From Ignavibacteria bacterium (lineage in GTDB: Bacteria; Bacteroidota; Ignavibacteria; Ignavibacteriales; Melioribacteraceae): a DNA stretch of 64,000 nucleotides. The translations under genes and the position numbers were made by a program. Under the pieces are notes generated by a model. It did not search any database, was not told where the DNA came from, and saw nothing but the letters and a program-made list of their open reading frames with translations. Positions 31,786 through 39,506 of the stretch are shown piece by piece. Numbering within the stretch: position 1 is the first letter of the stretch; the number at the start of each line of letters is the position of its first letter. The stretch covers positions 124,001 to 188,000 of the forward strand of contig WPAE01000006.1 in assembly GCA_009773205.1 (NCBI GenBank), written 5' to 3'.

Positions 31786-31861
31786 GGGTCAATATAACAC
31801 GTTTTATCAAACGCCTAAGTTTTCCGAATCATTAATTGAACTCTCTGACAAATTGCATCAA

Positions 31862-31943
31862 GGGCATCTCTAAAAATTAGTATTTCAAAAATTTTAATCC
31901 CGCAAAGCGGGACAAGAAAAAGGAAAGTCCGTAAAGGATATTG
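31862..31943. repeat. Family 1 MITE-like element, right end lost
   Basis: Left end GGGCATCTCTAAAAA is intact and the interior (CCCGCAAAGCGGG, then AAAGGATATTG) matches the copy at 19128-19207. Where that copy continues into its right inverted end, this one runs straight into a family 2 element at 31944. Confidence 0.6.
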
Positions 31944-32030
31944 ATGAGCCGAATCTAACCCGCCTGCCTCTTTAGACCAAACATGGCGGGCAGGTAAGTC
32001 GAAAACTCATGGCTTTTGGAGCAGGCTCAT
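31944..32030. repeat. Family 2 MITE-like element, short form
   Basis: 87 bp from ATGAGCCGAATCTAA to the inverted end GGCTCAT. The first 50 bp match the copy at 46596-46766; the middle hairpin arm is missing, as if deleted between two GCAGG words. Fused to the truncated family 1 element on its left. Confidence 0.6.
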
Positions 32031-32128
32031 TCTCTTCGCTCTATTGGAAAATTTGGTAAGTTATTCGACATTTTGCCTCGGCTAATTATTTGCAAGGCTC
32101 TTCTTTGCCTATTCCACTAATTATCCTA

Positions 32129-32155
32129 AATTTATGGAGTACAATTCCATAAATT
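32129..32155. promoter_or_regulatory. Inverted repeat before the first DUF4143-type ATPase
   Basis: Perfect 10-bp arms AATTTATGGA / TCCATAAATT with a 7-nt spacer, ending 19 bp before the ATPase ATG. Position and symmetry suggest an operator for a dimeric repressor; no regulator is identified. Confidence 0.4.
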
Positions 32156-32174
32156 ACTTGTAATTATAAGAATT

Positions 32175-33302
32175 ATGATAAATAGACTATTCAAGCTCCA
32201 AGAGTTACTGCAAAACCAGAAGGCATTAGTTATTTACGGACCAAGACGAGTAGGCAAAACAACACTCTTAAAGGATTACCTTAAGCGCACACAACTAAAA
32301 TATAAGTTTGATTCCGGTGATAATATTACTATTCAGAACTTGTTTAATTCTCAAGATTTCGAAAAAATAAATGCTTATGCAGGTGGCTATGAACTAATAG
32401 CAATAGATGAGGCACAGCAGATAAAAAATATTGGAATGGGATTAAAAATTCTTGTAGATAATAATCCTGAGCTTAAAATAATTGTTACCGGTTCATCATC
32501 ATTCGATCTCTCTCAAAAAATTGGGGAGCCGCTAACCGGCAGAAAAAAGACCATTCTTCTTTATCCATTTTCTCAACAAGAACTATTAAACAAATACAAT
32601 AAGCATGAGCTTAAAGAAAAACTTTCTGACTTTCTGATTTTCGGAAGCTATCCAGAAGTTATCACAACAGAAAAGCAGTCTGACAAAATTGAAATTCTTA
32701 CGGAACTTGTAAATTCTTATTTGCTTAAAGATATACTTTCTCTAGGCGGCATTCGCGGCGCTAAGGAACTTCTGGATTTACTAAAACTTCTGGCATTTCA
32801 AGTTGGCAGCGAAGTTTCTCTTAATGAACTTGCCACTCAAATAAAGATGGATGTTAAAACGGTTGCCCGCTATATAGACATTCTCGAAAAAGGATTTGTT
32901 ATTAAACGGTTAGCAGCTTTTAGCCGTAACTTAAGAAAAGAAATTGCGAAAAAATCTAAGTATTACTTTTGGGATAACGGAATTAGAAATGCTGTTATCC
33001 TTCAGTTTAATGGATTGAGCGATAGAAACGATATAGGCAGTTTGTTCGAAAATTTTATTATGATGGAAAGAACAAAATACATTTCTAATAATTTCATTTA
33101 CACTAATTCTTATTTTTGGCGGACGTATAACGGAAATGAAATTGACATAATTGAAGAAAGGGATGGAAAGTTAAATACATATGAACTTAAATACGCAGAA
33201 AATGCCAAAGTAAAACAGCCAAAAGAGTTTTTTAATGAATATAGTGAAGCGCAGTTCCACTTTATTAATTCTGCTAACTATTTGAATTTTATTTTACCGT
33301 GA
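32175..33302 (+). CDS. AAA-family ATPase with DUF4143 C-terminal domain
   Basis: 375 aa. Walker A YGPRRVGKTT (21-30), Walker B LIAIDEAQ with Asp78-Glu79, and the VTGSSSFDLS plus GEPLTGRK blocks characteristic of this ATPase group. The C-terminal part has a winged-helix-like segment (LNELATQIKMDVKTVARYIDIL) and a DUF4143 end with a nuclease-like ELKYA pattern (YWRTYNGNEIDIIEERDG, then TYELKYA). Such proteins are abundant and poorly understood; the fold of the last domain resembles restriction-type nucleases, so DNA-directed activity is an inference. It is a distant paralogue of the gene at 34614-35750. Confidence 0.85.
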   Translation: MINRLFKLQELLQNQKALVIYGPRRVGKTTLLKDYLKRTQLKYKFDSGDNITIQNLFNSQDFEKINAYAGGYELIAIDEAQQIKNIGMGLKILVDNNPELKIIVTGSSSFDLSQKIGEPLTGRKKTILLYPFSQQELLNKYNKHELKEKLSDFLIFGSYPEVITTEKQSDKIEILTELVNSYLLKDILSLGGIRGAKELLDLLKLLAFQVGSEVSLNELATQIKMDVKTVARYIDILEKGFVIKRLAAFSRNLRKEIAKKSKYYFWDNGIRNAVILQFNGLSDRNDIGSLFENFIMMERTKYISNNFIYTNSYFWRTYNGNEIDIIEERDGKLNTYELKYAENAKVKQPKEFFNEYSEAQFHFINSANYLNFILP

Positions 33303-33486
33303 AAAACCAAGAAGAGATCTTGTTAATTGGTTTGCTGAAACGGATCAACTTAATTGATGATGGGCGTTCGGGTTATATTAAAAGGCTATTTGATTTCTCT
33401 TCTTAAATAGCGCTCAAGTTTCTTCGCCGCCTTTAAGTTGCTTTGAGTGCAATTATTAAATAGATTAGAAACAAAAATTATTGTTT

Positions 33487-33711
33487 ATGGAAAAGCTAAC
33501 CGAAAGAATTACGATAAATCCCAATCAATGCGGCGGCAGACCTTGCATTAGAGGGATGAGAATAAGAGTAGTTGATGTATTGGATCTATTCGCTGCCGGC
33601 TTGAGTGCCGAACAAATTCTGATTGAACTTCCCGATTTAGAAATTGAAGATTTGGCTGCTTCACTTTTATATGCACGAAAGAAAATTGACCATCCTGTTA
33701 TAGCAGCATGA
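33487..33711 (+). CDS. DUF433 antitoxin-like protein
   Basis: 74 aa. The family pattern is clear: ITINPNQCGGRPCIRGMRI, then VLDLFAAGLSAEQILIELPDL and LLYARK, a helix-turn-helix fold found in VapB-like antitoxins. DUF433 genes usually precede a PIN-like (DUF5615) toxin gene. None follows here; the next gene, 24 bp on, is an MNT nucleotidyltransferase. Start taken as ATG 33487 rather than the in-frame TTG six bases earlier. Confidence 0.85.
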   Translation: MEKLTERITINPNQCGGRPCIRGMRIRVVDVLDLFAAGLSAEQILIELPDLEIEDLAASLLYARKKIDHPVIAA

Positions 33712-33735
33712 AAATCGAAAGGATATACAATTAAT

Positions 33736-34050
33736 ATGTTATCTCAAAATGAATTAGATTTTATTAAAACCCGCCTCTCTCTAAAGTTTGATCCGGATAA
33801 AGTAATTTTATTTGGCTCTCAAGCAAGAGAGCAAGACGATAAGTTTAGCGATGTTGATTTATTAGTTTTAACAAATCCGAATGGCAGCCGCCGAAAATTA
33901 ATGCTTGCAATGGATAGGGAATTGCGCGGTTTAAACTACGCCAGAGATATTGTTATACTTTCTACTGAAGAATTTGAAAGGGATAAAGATATAGTTGGCA
34001 CAATTGCCCGGTATGCGAACAAGGAAGGCAAAGTAATTTATGCAAGATGA
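33736..34050 (+). CDS. MNT-type minimal nucleotidyltransferase, antitoxin partner of HEPN
   Basis: 104 aa, a single nucleotidyltransferase domain. The signature is FGSQAREQDDKFSDVDLLVL, which supplies the GS motif and the two metal-binding Asp of DVD. MNT proteins of this kind silence an adjacent HEPN toxin, in studied cases by adding nucleotides to it. It overlaps the HEPN gene by 11 bp, consistent with a two-gene module. Confidence 0.88.
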   Translation: MLSQNELDFIKTRLSLKFDPDKVILFGSQAREQDDKFSDVDLLVLTNPNGSRRKLMLAMDRELRGLNYARDIVILSTEEFERDKDIVGTIARYANKEGKVIYAR

Positions 34051-34432
34051 AAAGAGCAGAAAAGTAATGAGATGGATTCAATATGCTGAAGAAGATATAA
34101 AACTTGCCGAGCATAGTTTAACTTTGGAAAGCTCATGTCCGTACCGTTTAACGGCATATCATGCACAGCAATGTGTTGAAAAGTACTTAAAAGCAGTATT
34201 GGTTCATCATCAAATTGATTTTCCATACACCCACAGTATAACCCGGCTATTAGAGCTGTTACAGCCAGTGCTGAGCAGTACAGAATATTCAGATGCCGAA
34301 ATGCTTTCTGCTTATGCAATAACTACAAGGTATCCCGGAGAAGATGAAGAAGTAACAAAAGATGAAGCCGTGGAAGCCATCAAGATTGCAAAAACCACAG
34401 TAGAGCAAATCCGTAGTTTGATGAAATGGTAA
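34040..34432 (+). CDS. HEPN domain protein, probable toxin
   Basis: 130 aa, all-helical HEPN domain. The YRLTAYHAQQCVEKYLKA block is typical; it contains R-x4-H (RLTAYH), the motif used by RNase-active HEPN toxins, followed by a second conserved His in YTHSI. The MNT gene upstream would be the antitoxin. Whether it cleaves RNA is inferred from family knowledge. Its last 22 codons recur as a fragment at 35975-36046. Confidence 0.85.
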   Translation: MQDEKSRKVMRWIQYAEEDIKLAEHSLTLESSCPYRLTAYHAQQCVEKYLKAVLVHHQIDFPYTHSITRLLELLQPVLSSTEYSDAEMLSAYAITTRYPGEDEEVTKDEAVEAIKIAKTTVEQIRSLMKW

Positions 34433-34497
34433 ACAAGCTCTGACTGAAATCCAAACCGCCTTTCCAATCTCTCCCAAAAACTTTTTCCCAGCATCCA
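34366..34497 (+). repeat. Direct repeat, copy A (HEPN 3' end and flank)
   Basis: About 132 bp covering the 3' end of the HEPN gene and the following 65 bp, nearly identical to 35980-36111 (constant offset of 1614 bp). After it, to 34613, the sequence consists of CCAGCATCCAG-like short repeats and no gene. Confidence 0.8.
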
Positions 34498-34613
34498 GAA
34501 TCCAGCATCCATTATCCAGTATAAAGTAACCAGCATCCAGTTGTTGCAGATTCCTATATTGCTGAAGCAAGGAGAATTTTAGATGTACTGAGTATTCGTC
34601 ATCGCATAAAAAG

Positions 34614-35750
34614 CTAACCGTTTACCACCCAATCAAAATAGTTCTCTTGAGAAATAACATCAAAGCCTGCATCGGGATATGATTTTTTCCATGCAGCGGG
34701 AGCTTTAATTTTATCTGCTTTCCATTTGAACTCATAACCATATAAATTTCCACCACGCTCTTCAACAAGGTCAATTTCTTGCTGATCATAAGTTCGCCAG
34801 AAGTAATTGTTTGTTATCATACCTGAATAGGTTTGGTGCTTAATTCTTTCACTCATTATGTAATTTTCCCATAGCATTCCGGTATCGCTGCGTAAATTCA
34901 ATGGACTAAAATTTGCGATTACAGCATTCCTAATCCCATTGTCATAAAAATACCATTTTGAATGCTTCACAATTTCTTTTCTAAGGTTCCGGCTAAATCC
35001 TTCGAGCTTGTATAACACAAAAACCTTAGATAACAAATCAAGATATTTCTCTACAGTTGCACGGTTAATCTGTAACTGAGAGGCTAACTCTTGGATTGAC
35101 ACCTGACTGCCAACTTGAAAAGATATTAACCTTAGCAAGTTTATTATTCGTGATGAATTCTTAATATTCTCGAACATCAGAATATCTTTTAGGAGATATG
35201 AATTAATTATTTCTTTTAAGTACTCAGATTTCTCTTCCAAATTTTTAATTAATGTTACTTCGGGATAATTTCCATAAATCAATCGTAAATGAAGGTTTTC
35301 TCTTCTCTCGATTATAGTGTCAGTGTGCATAAGTTCTTGCTCTGAGAAGGGAAATAGAGTGAAAGTAATTTTTCTTCCGGTTAATGGCTCTCCGGTCTCT
35401 CCAAGAATATCAAATGCTGATGAACCCGTTATAATGATCTTTATATTTTCAATCTCATCAACCATCAATTTCAATTTTGTACCTATACCTGGAATTTTTT
35501 GAGCTTCATCTATAAACAGCAACCGCTTATTACCAATCAGTTGCTTATAATTTTGTACCGTACGTTTTTCAAGGAGATCATGTGTGGAAAAGTCTTCTCC
35601 ATTTAAAATGAGATATGGCTCATCAATAGTTTCTGTAATTTGCTTTAGAAGGATTGTTTTTCCAACTCTACGTGGACCTAGAAGCAGAATAACTTTATTT
35701 GGTTTTAACGAGCTAATTAATTTTTTCTTAATTGACCTATCGAGTCTCAT
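34614..35750 (-). CDS. AAA-family ATPase with DUF4143 C-terminal domain
   Basis: 378 aa, same architecture as the gene at 32175: Walker A LLGPRRVGKT (23-32), Walker B LLFIDEAQ, the ITGSSAFDIL and GEPLTGRK blocks, a winged-helix segment (IQELASQLQINRATVEKYLDLL), and a terminal EIDLVEERGG / YGYEFKW pattern. It faces the opposite way, so the two ATPases enclose the DUF433 and MNT/HEPN genes. Start: ATG at 35750; an in-frame TTG two codons earlier is also possible. An inverted repeat covers the start region. Confidence 0.84.
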   Translation of the reverse strand: MRLDRSIKKKLISSLKPNKVILLLGPRRVGKTILLKQITETIDEPYLILNGEDFSTHDLLEKRTVQNYKQLIGNKRLLFIDEAQKIPGIGTKLKLMVDEIENIKIIITGSSAFDILGETGEPLTGRKITFTLFPFSEQELMHTDTIIERRENLHLRLIYGNYPEVTLIKNLEEKSEYLKEIINSYLLKDILMFENIKNSSRIINLLRLISFQVGSQVSIQELASQLQINRATVEKYLDLLSKVFVLYKLEGFSRNLRKEIVKHSKWYFYDNGIRNAVIANFSPLNLRSDTGMLWENYIMSERIKHQTYSGMITNNYFWRTYDQQEIDLVEERGGNLYGYEFKWKADKIKAPAAWKKSYPDAGFDVISQENYFDWVVNG

Positions 35751-35755
35751 TATCA

Positions 35756-35783
35756 AAATTCCGCTGTTTTGCTGGCGGAATTT
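35756..35783. promoter_or_regulatory. Inverted repeat at the start of the second ATPase
   Basis: Perfect 9-bp arms AAATTCCGC / GCGGAATTT with a 10-nt spacer, directly upstream of the ATG at 35750. The sequence differs from the repeat upstream of the first ATPase, but the placement is similar. Possible autoregulatory operator. Confidence 0.4.
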
Positions 35784-35854
35784 ACATTAATTCCTATACT
35801 GAAACAACGGAATTCTTAAAATTTTGTTGGAAGTGAGCGAAAAACCCAACTTAA

Positions 35855-35973
35855 TGGCACATCTAAAAACTGTTGTTTTAAAAAAAATCACGCTAAGTTC
35901 GCAAAGAAAAATCAATCCGCCTATCGGCGGACGCAAAGTCCGCCGCGGCGGATAGATGTTTTTAGAAGTGCCC
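35855..35973. repeat. MITE-like element, family 1, at a rearrangement point
   Basis: 119 bp with ends TGGCACATCTAAAAA and the complement of GGGCACTTCTAAAAA. The interior has a strong GC hairpin (ATCCGCC..GGCGGAT). Flanks are TTAA and AGAA, so there is no target duplication, unlike the copies at 19128 and 26409. Its right edge abuts the HEPN gene fragment. Confidence 0.65.
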
Positions 35974-35974
35974 A

Positions 35975-36046
35975 GAAGAAGCTGTTGAAGCCATCAAGAT
36001 TGCAAAAACCACAGCAATGAAAATCCGTAGTTTGATGAAATGGTAA
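35975..36046 (+). pseudogene. 3' fragment of a second HEPN gene
   Basis: Reads EEAVEAIKIAKTTAMKIRSL then MKW and stop: the last 23 codons of a HEPN gene closely related to the one at 34040-34432 (two or three codons differ). The rest of the gene is missing; the family 1 element at 35855-35973 sits at the break. Confidence 0.8.
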
Positions 36047-36102
36047 ACAAGCTCTGACTGAAATCCAAACCGCCTTTCTAATCTCTCCCAAAAACTTTTT
36101 CC

Positions 36103-36215
36103 CAGCATCCAGCATCCAAAATAGAAGCAAGCACAAAATCTTAAATCCAAATTCCAAATTCCAAATTCCAAAATTAAATCCAGCATCAAGCATCAAGTAA
36201 CCAGCATCCAGTATC
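36103..36215 (+). repeat. Short-word tandem repeat tract
   Basis: Runs of CAGCATC/CAAGCATC words and of CCAAATT repeated several times, related to the tract after the HEPN gene (34488-34550). Non-coding. The gap continues without a gene to 36315; copy B of the 132-bp direct repeat is 35980-36111. Confidence 0.6.
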
Positions 36216-36315
36216 ATAAATAGTGTCATTCAATCAATGCCTTGCAAAAACCACGCTTTCAGTTTTTCAATCAACACATTTTATTATATTGCATTAAAAT
36301 TTTGCGATATTTTTT

Positions 36316-38229
36316 ATGGAAAACTTGATCGGGAAAGTGATTGATAACTTTCGTGTTGTTTCCGTTCTCGGTAAGGGAGGAATGGGAATTGTATATAAAG
36401 CCTACGATACCAGATTAGACCGTTATGTTGCCATTAAACTGCTAAGCTCTTCTGTAATTGATAAGGACCGTTTTGTTGAACGATTCAAGCGAGAAGCTAA
36501 AAACCAAGCAAAGCTAACTCATCCAAATATTGTTGCCGTGTACGGTTTTATAGAGTATTCCAATCTGCTTGGAATTGTTATGGAGTATGTTGAAGGTGAA
36601 AGTCTTGAAAAGGTGATTGATATACAGGGCAGATTCAACCTCCAAGATGTTGTTTACATTTTAAAACACTTGCTTCAAGGCATTGGTTACGCCCACCAAA
36701 AAGGCTTTATTCACCGCGATATAAAACCATCCAACATAATTCTTAACAAAGAGGGAATTACTAAGATAATGGATTTTGGAATTTCCAAATCCTTATTTGA
36801 TAATAATATGACCCAAACTGGGTCTAAAATTGGTACAGTTTATTATATGAGTCCAGAGCAAATTCGCGGGCATGATGTAACTAATAAAAGCGATATTTAT
36901 TCTATTGGCTGCGCAATTTACGAAATGATTGTTGGTCAGCCTCCTTTTGATTTTACAAGCGAATATGAGGTTATGGATGGGCATCTTAAAAAGACAGTTC
37001 CTAAGATTAGCGAGCGAGTAACTGGAATACCAGAAAAATTGGAAAAGATACTTACCAAAGCGCTTCAAAAAGACCCTAATGCAAGATATTCTAATTGCGA
37101 AGAAATGTACAACGAAGTTTTGGCTATAGATAAACAGCTTTCCAAAATTCAAACAAGTTATTTTGAAAAAATACCTCCGAGAAGTAAAAAATATAAATTC
37201 TTTGCAGTGTCTACATTTGCCGGCTCCGGAGTTTTTCTTCTTGTATTAATGTACTTTGTTATAAACCAAGTTTCGGCAATTCTTGAAAGCAACGAATTAG
37301 AAAAGTTTAAGAAATATAGCATTCAGACTTTGTTTGAATCTGAAAACAAAAAAATGAAGTTATCTGAAATAACAAGAGTACCAAGTGGAGTTATTGCCAA
37401 CTTGAATTCTATTTCTTTCGCCTCCGATGTAAACTATGCTGTTATAGTTGGAGATTCCAGTTCAGTCTTAACTTCTAAAGATGGCGGGGATACTTGGCTT
37501 AAGAAACTAACTTCGCGAAAATTGAATCTGAGTGATGTTCATTTACTTCGCAACGGAAATGCTGTTCTTGTTGGGGATTCATCTGCAATTTATTTAGGAA
37601 TTAATAATCTCGATTCGCTAATTCAAATTTCTCAACCTCAAGGAACTACTTTTTTTAGGGTAAAGTTCTTTAACCAAACTGGATATATTACAGGAAACAA
37701 AGGCGTAATTCTTAAATCTTTAGATGGTGGTTATTCTTGGACAAGAACCAAAACAAATACAAACGAGATCTTGTTTGATATTTCTTTCTTCAATGATAAA
37801 AAAGGGTTTGCTGTTGGATGGAACGGAACTATTCTAGCTACTACAAACGGGGGAGATAGCTGGTACAAAGTTAAGATTGAGGATGCTGCAATAGAAAATA
37901 ATTATTTGAAATCTATTGATCTTAACTATAAAGGATACGGATTAATTGTAGGGGGTGATGGAACAATCCTTCGTACAACAAATTTTGGCAATAGCTGGGA
38001 AAAACTTGATATTAAATTTTCCGGCGGGTTCCAGAAAGTAAAATTTATTAATGAAGATTTCAGCTTAATAATTGGCAGCAAAGGTGTTATTCTTGTTTCA
38101 AAAGATAAAGGTGAAACTTGGAATGTAGTTGACTCGCGTATTTACTCTAATCTTAACGGAATTTCTGTTAGCGCTTATGGAAAAATTTTCTTGGTAGGCA
38201 TTAATGGAATGATTTATAGAATTCAATAA
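36316..38229 (+). CDS. Membrane Ser/Thr protein kinase with Ycf48-like extracytoplasmic domain
   Basis: 637 aa. Cytoplasmic Hanks-type kinase (about 12-270): glycine loop GKGGMG (19-24), Lys41, HRDIKPSN with catalytic Asp135, DFG 153-155 and SPE in place of APE. One membrane helix (about 295-320, FAGSGVFLLVLMYFVI). The outer part has five blades of the BNR/Ycf48 type, each ending in a Gly/Asp-x-x-Trp turn (DGGDTWLKK, DGGYSWTRT, NGGDSWYKV, NFGNSWEKL, DKGETWNVV). The kinase looks fully active. Such a propeller in place of PASTA repeats suggests sensing of an envelope ligand or protein; the signal is unknown. murA starts 10 bp downstream. Confidence 0.9.
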   Translation: MENLIGKVIDNFRVVSVLGKGGMGIVYKAYDTRLDRYVAIKLLSSSVIDKDRFVERFKREAKNQAKLTHPNIVAVYGFIEYSNLLGIVMEYVEGESLEKVIDIQGRFNLQDVVYILKHLLQGIGYAHQKGFIHRDIKPSNIILNKEGITKIMDFGISKSLFDNNMTQTGSKIGTVYYMSPEQIRGHDVTNKSDIYSIGCAIYEMIVGQPPFDFTSEYEVMDGHLKKTVPKISERVTGIPEKLEKILTKALQKDPNARYSNCEEMYNEVLAIDKQLSKIQTSYFEKIPPRSKKYKFFAVSTFAGSGVFLLVLMYFVINQVSAILESNELEKFKKYSIQTLFESENKKMKLSEITRVPSGVIANLNSISFASDVNYAVIVGDSSSVLTSKDGGDTWLKKLTSRKLNLSDVHLLRNGNAVLVGDSSAIYLGINNLDSLIQISQPQGTTFFRVKFFNQTGYITGNKGVILKSLDGGYSWTRTKTNTNEILFDISFFNDKKGFAVGWNGTILATTNGGDSWYKVKIEDAAIENNYLKSIDLNYKGYGLIVGGDGTILRTTNFGNSWEKLDIKFSGGFQKVKFINEDFSLIIGSKGVILVSKDKGETWNVVDSRIYSNLNGISVSAYGKIFLVGINGMIYRIQ

Positions 38230-38239
38230 TGGAGTTGTA

Positions 38240-39505
38240 GTGGATAAGTTTGTAATACATGGCGGCAAAAAATTATCTGGAAGGGTTAAAGTAAGCGGCG
38301 CAAAAAATTCTGTATTGGCTTTACTTCCAGCAACTCTATTAAACTCTGGAATAAATACAATTGATAACGCGCCGCAGGTAAACGATGTTTATACAATGAT
38401 CAAATTGCTCCATCAATTAGGGGTTGCTTCTGAGTTTTCTGAACATACTGTTAAGTTAGATACTTCTGGAATTAACAGTATGTTTGCGCCTTACGAACAC
38501 GTTAAGAAAATGCGAGCATCGGTTTATGTACTTGGTCCGCTGCTTTCCCGCTACGGATATGCAAAAGTTTCTATGCCCGGCGGATGCGCTTGGGGGCCGC
38601 GCCCAATTAATCTTCATCTTGAAGCTATGAAAAAGCTTGGCGCTGAAATAGAACTTGAAGAAGGTTACATAATTGCAAAATCTAATAAACTTATTGGTAG
38701 TAGAATTCATTTTGATGTTTCATCTGTTGGTGCAACCGGCAACGCAATGATGGCTGCTGTTTTGGCAAAGGGCGCAAGTTACATTTCTAACGCTGCAATT
38801 GAGCCGGAAATAACTCAGCTTGCTGAATATCTCAACTTGATGGGCGCAAAAATTAATGGTGTTGGAACAACTGTTCTCGAAATTGAAGGAGTTGACGAAC
38901 TTAAACCAGCTTCGATCTCAAATATTTCTGATAGAATTGAAGCGGGCACGCTTCTATGCGCTGCAGCAATAACAAAAAGCAATATCCAACTCGAATACAA
39001 TTCGCCCGAACATATTGATTCTGTAATTGCTAAACTTGCTGATAGCGGAGTTCAAACTTCTTTTAATGATGGAATATTAAGTTTATCCGCACAGATCACT
39101 TCGGCAAGTAGTGTTGATGTAACTACTTCAGTTTATCCAGGTTTCCCAACAGATATGCAGGCACAATGGATGTCGTTTATGTCGCTTGCTGAAGGTACAT
39201 CAACAGTAACCGATAATATTTACCATGATAGGTTTAACCACGTTCCAGAGCTTGTTAGATTAGGCGCAAAGATTGAAGTTAACAATAACAGCGCAATAGT
39301 AAAGGGTGTAAAATCTTTACGCGGCGCTAAAGTTATGAGCACAGATTTACGTGCGAGCGCTTGTTTAGTTATTGCAGGACTTGCTGCAGAAGGAACTACC
39401 GAAGTATTGAGAATTTATCATCTTGATCGCGGTTATCAAAAAATAGAAGAAAAACTAAAAACGCTTGGCGCAGATATCCAAAGAGAAACAACTACGGAAT
39501 TTTAG
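38240..39505 (+). CDS. murA: UDP-N-acetylglucosamine 1-carboxyvinyltransferase
   Basis: First committed step of peptidoglycan precursor synthesis (PEP to UDP-GlcNAc). The catalytic, fosfomycin-target cysteine is kept as Cys116 in PGGCAWGPRP; N-terminal SGAKNSVLALLPA and C-terminal DLRASACLVIAGL are family signatures. 421 aa. Start GTG at 38240 after GGAG. Closely follows the Ser/Thr kinase gene, which invites the idea, unproven, that the kinase regulates wall synthesis. Confidence 0.97.
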   Translation: MDKFVIHGGKKLSGRVKVSGAKNSVLALLPATLLNSGINTIDNAPQVNDVYTMIKLLHQLGVASEFSEHTVKLDTSGINSMFAPYEHVKKMRASVYVLGPLLSRYGYAKVSMPGGCAWGPRPINLHLEAMKKLGAEIELEEGYIIAKSNKLIGSRIHFDVSSVGATGNAMMAAVLAKGASYISNAAIEPEITQLAEYLNLMGAKINGVGTTVLEIEGVDELKPASISNISDRIEAGTLLCAAAITKSNIQLEYNSPEHIDSVIAKLADSGVQTSFNDGILSLSAQITSASSVDVTTSVYPGFPTDMQAQWMSFMSLAEGTSTVTDNIYHDRFNHVPELVRLGAKIEVNNNSAIVKGVKSLRGAKVMSTDLRASACLVIAGLAAEGTTEVLRIYHLDRGYQKIEEKLKTLGADIQRETTTEF

Positions 39506-39506
39506 A

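Noticed and set aside
33299-33406. 35-codon ORF overlapping the ATPase stop (GTGA)
   Set aside because: Too short, no recognisable family and no ribosome site; could be an ORF remnant but is not supported as a gene.
36103-36215. CRISPR array
   Set aside because: The repeats are 7-10 nt words of irregular spacing without 25-40 nt direct repeats or unique spacers, and no cas genes are present.
31278-36315. Integrated prophage or integrative element at tRNA-Leu
   Set aside because: No integrase, no duplicated tRNA 3' end and no structural phage genes were found.
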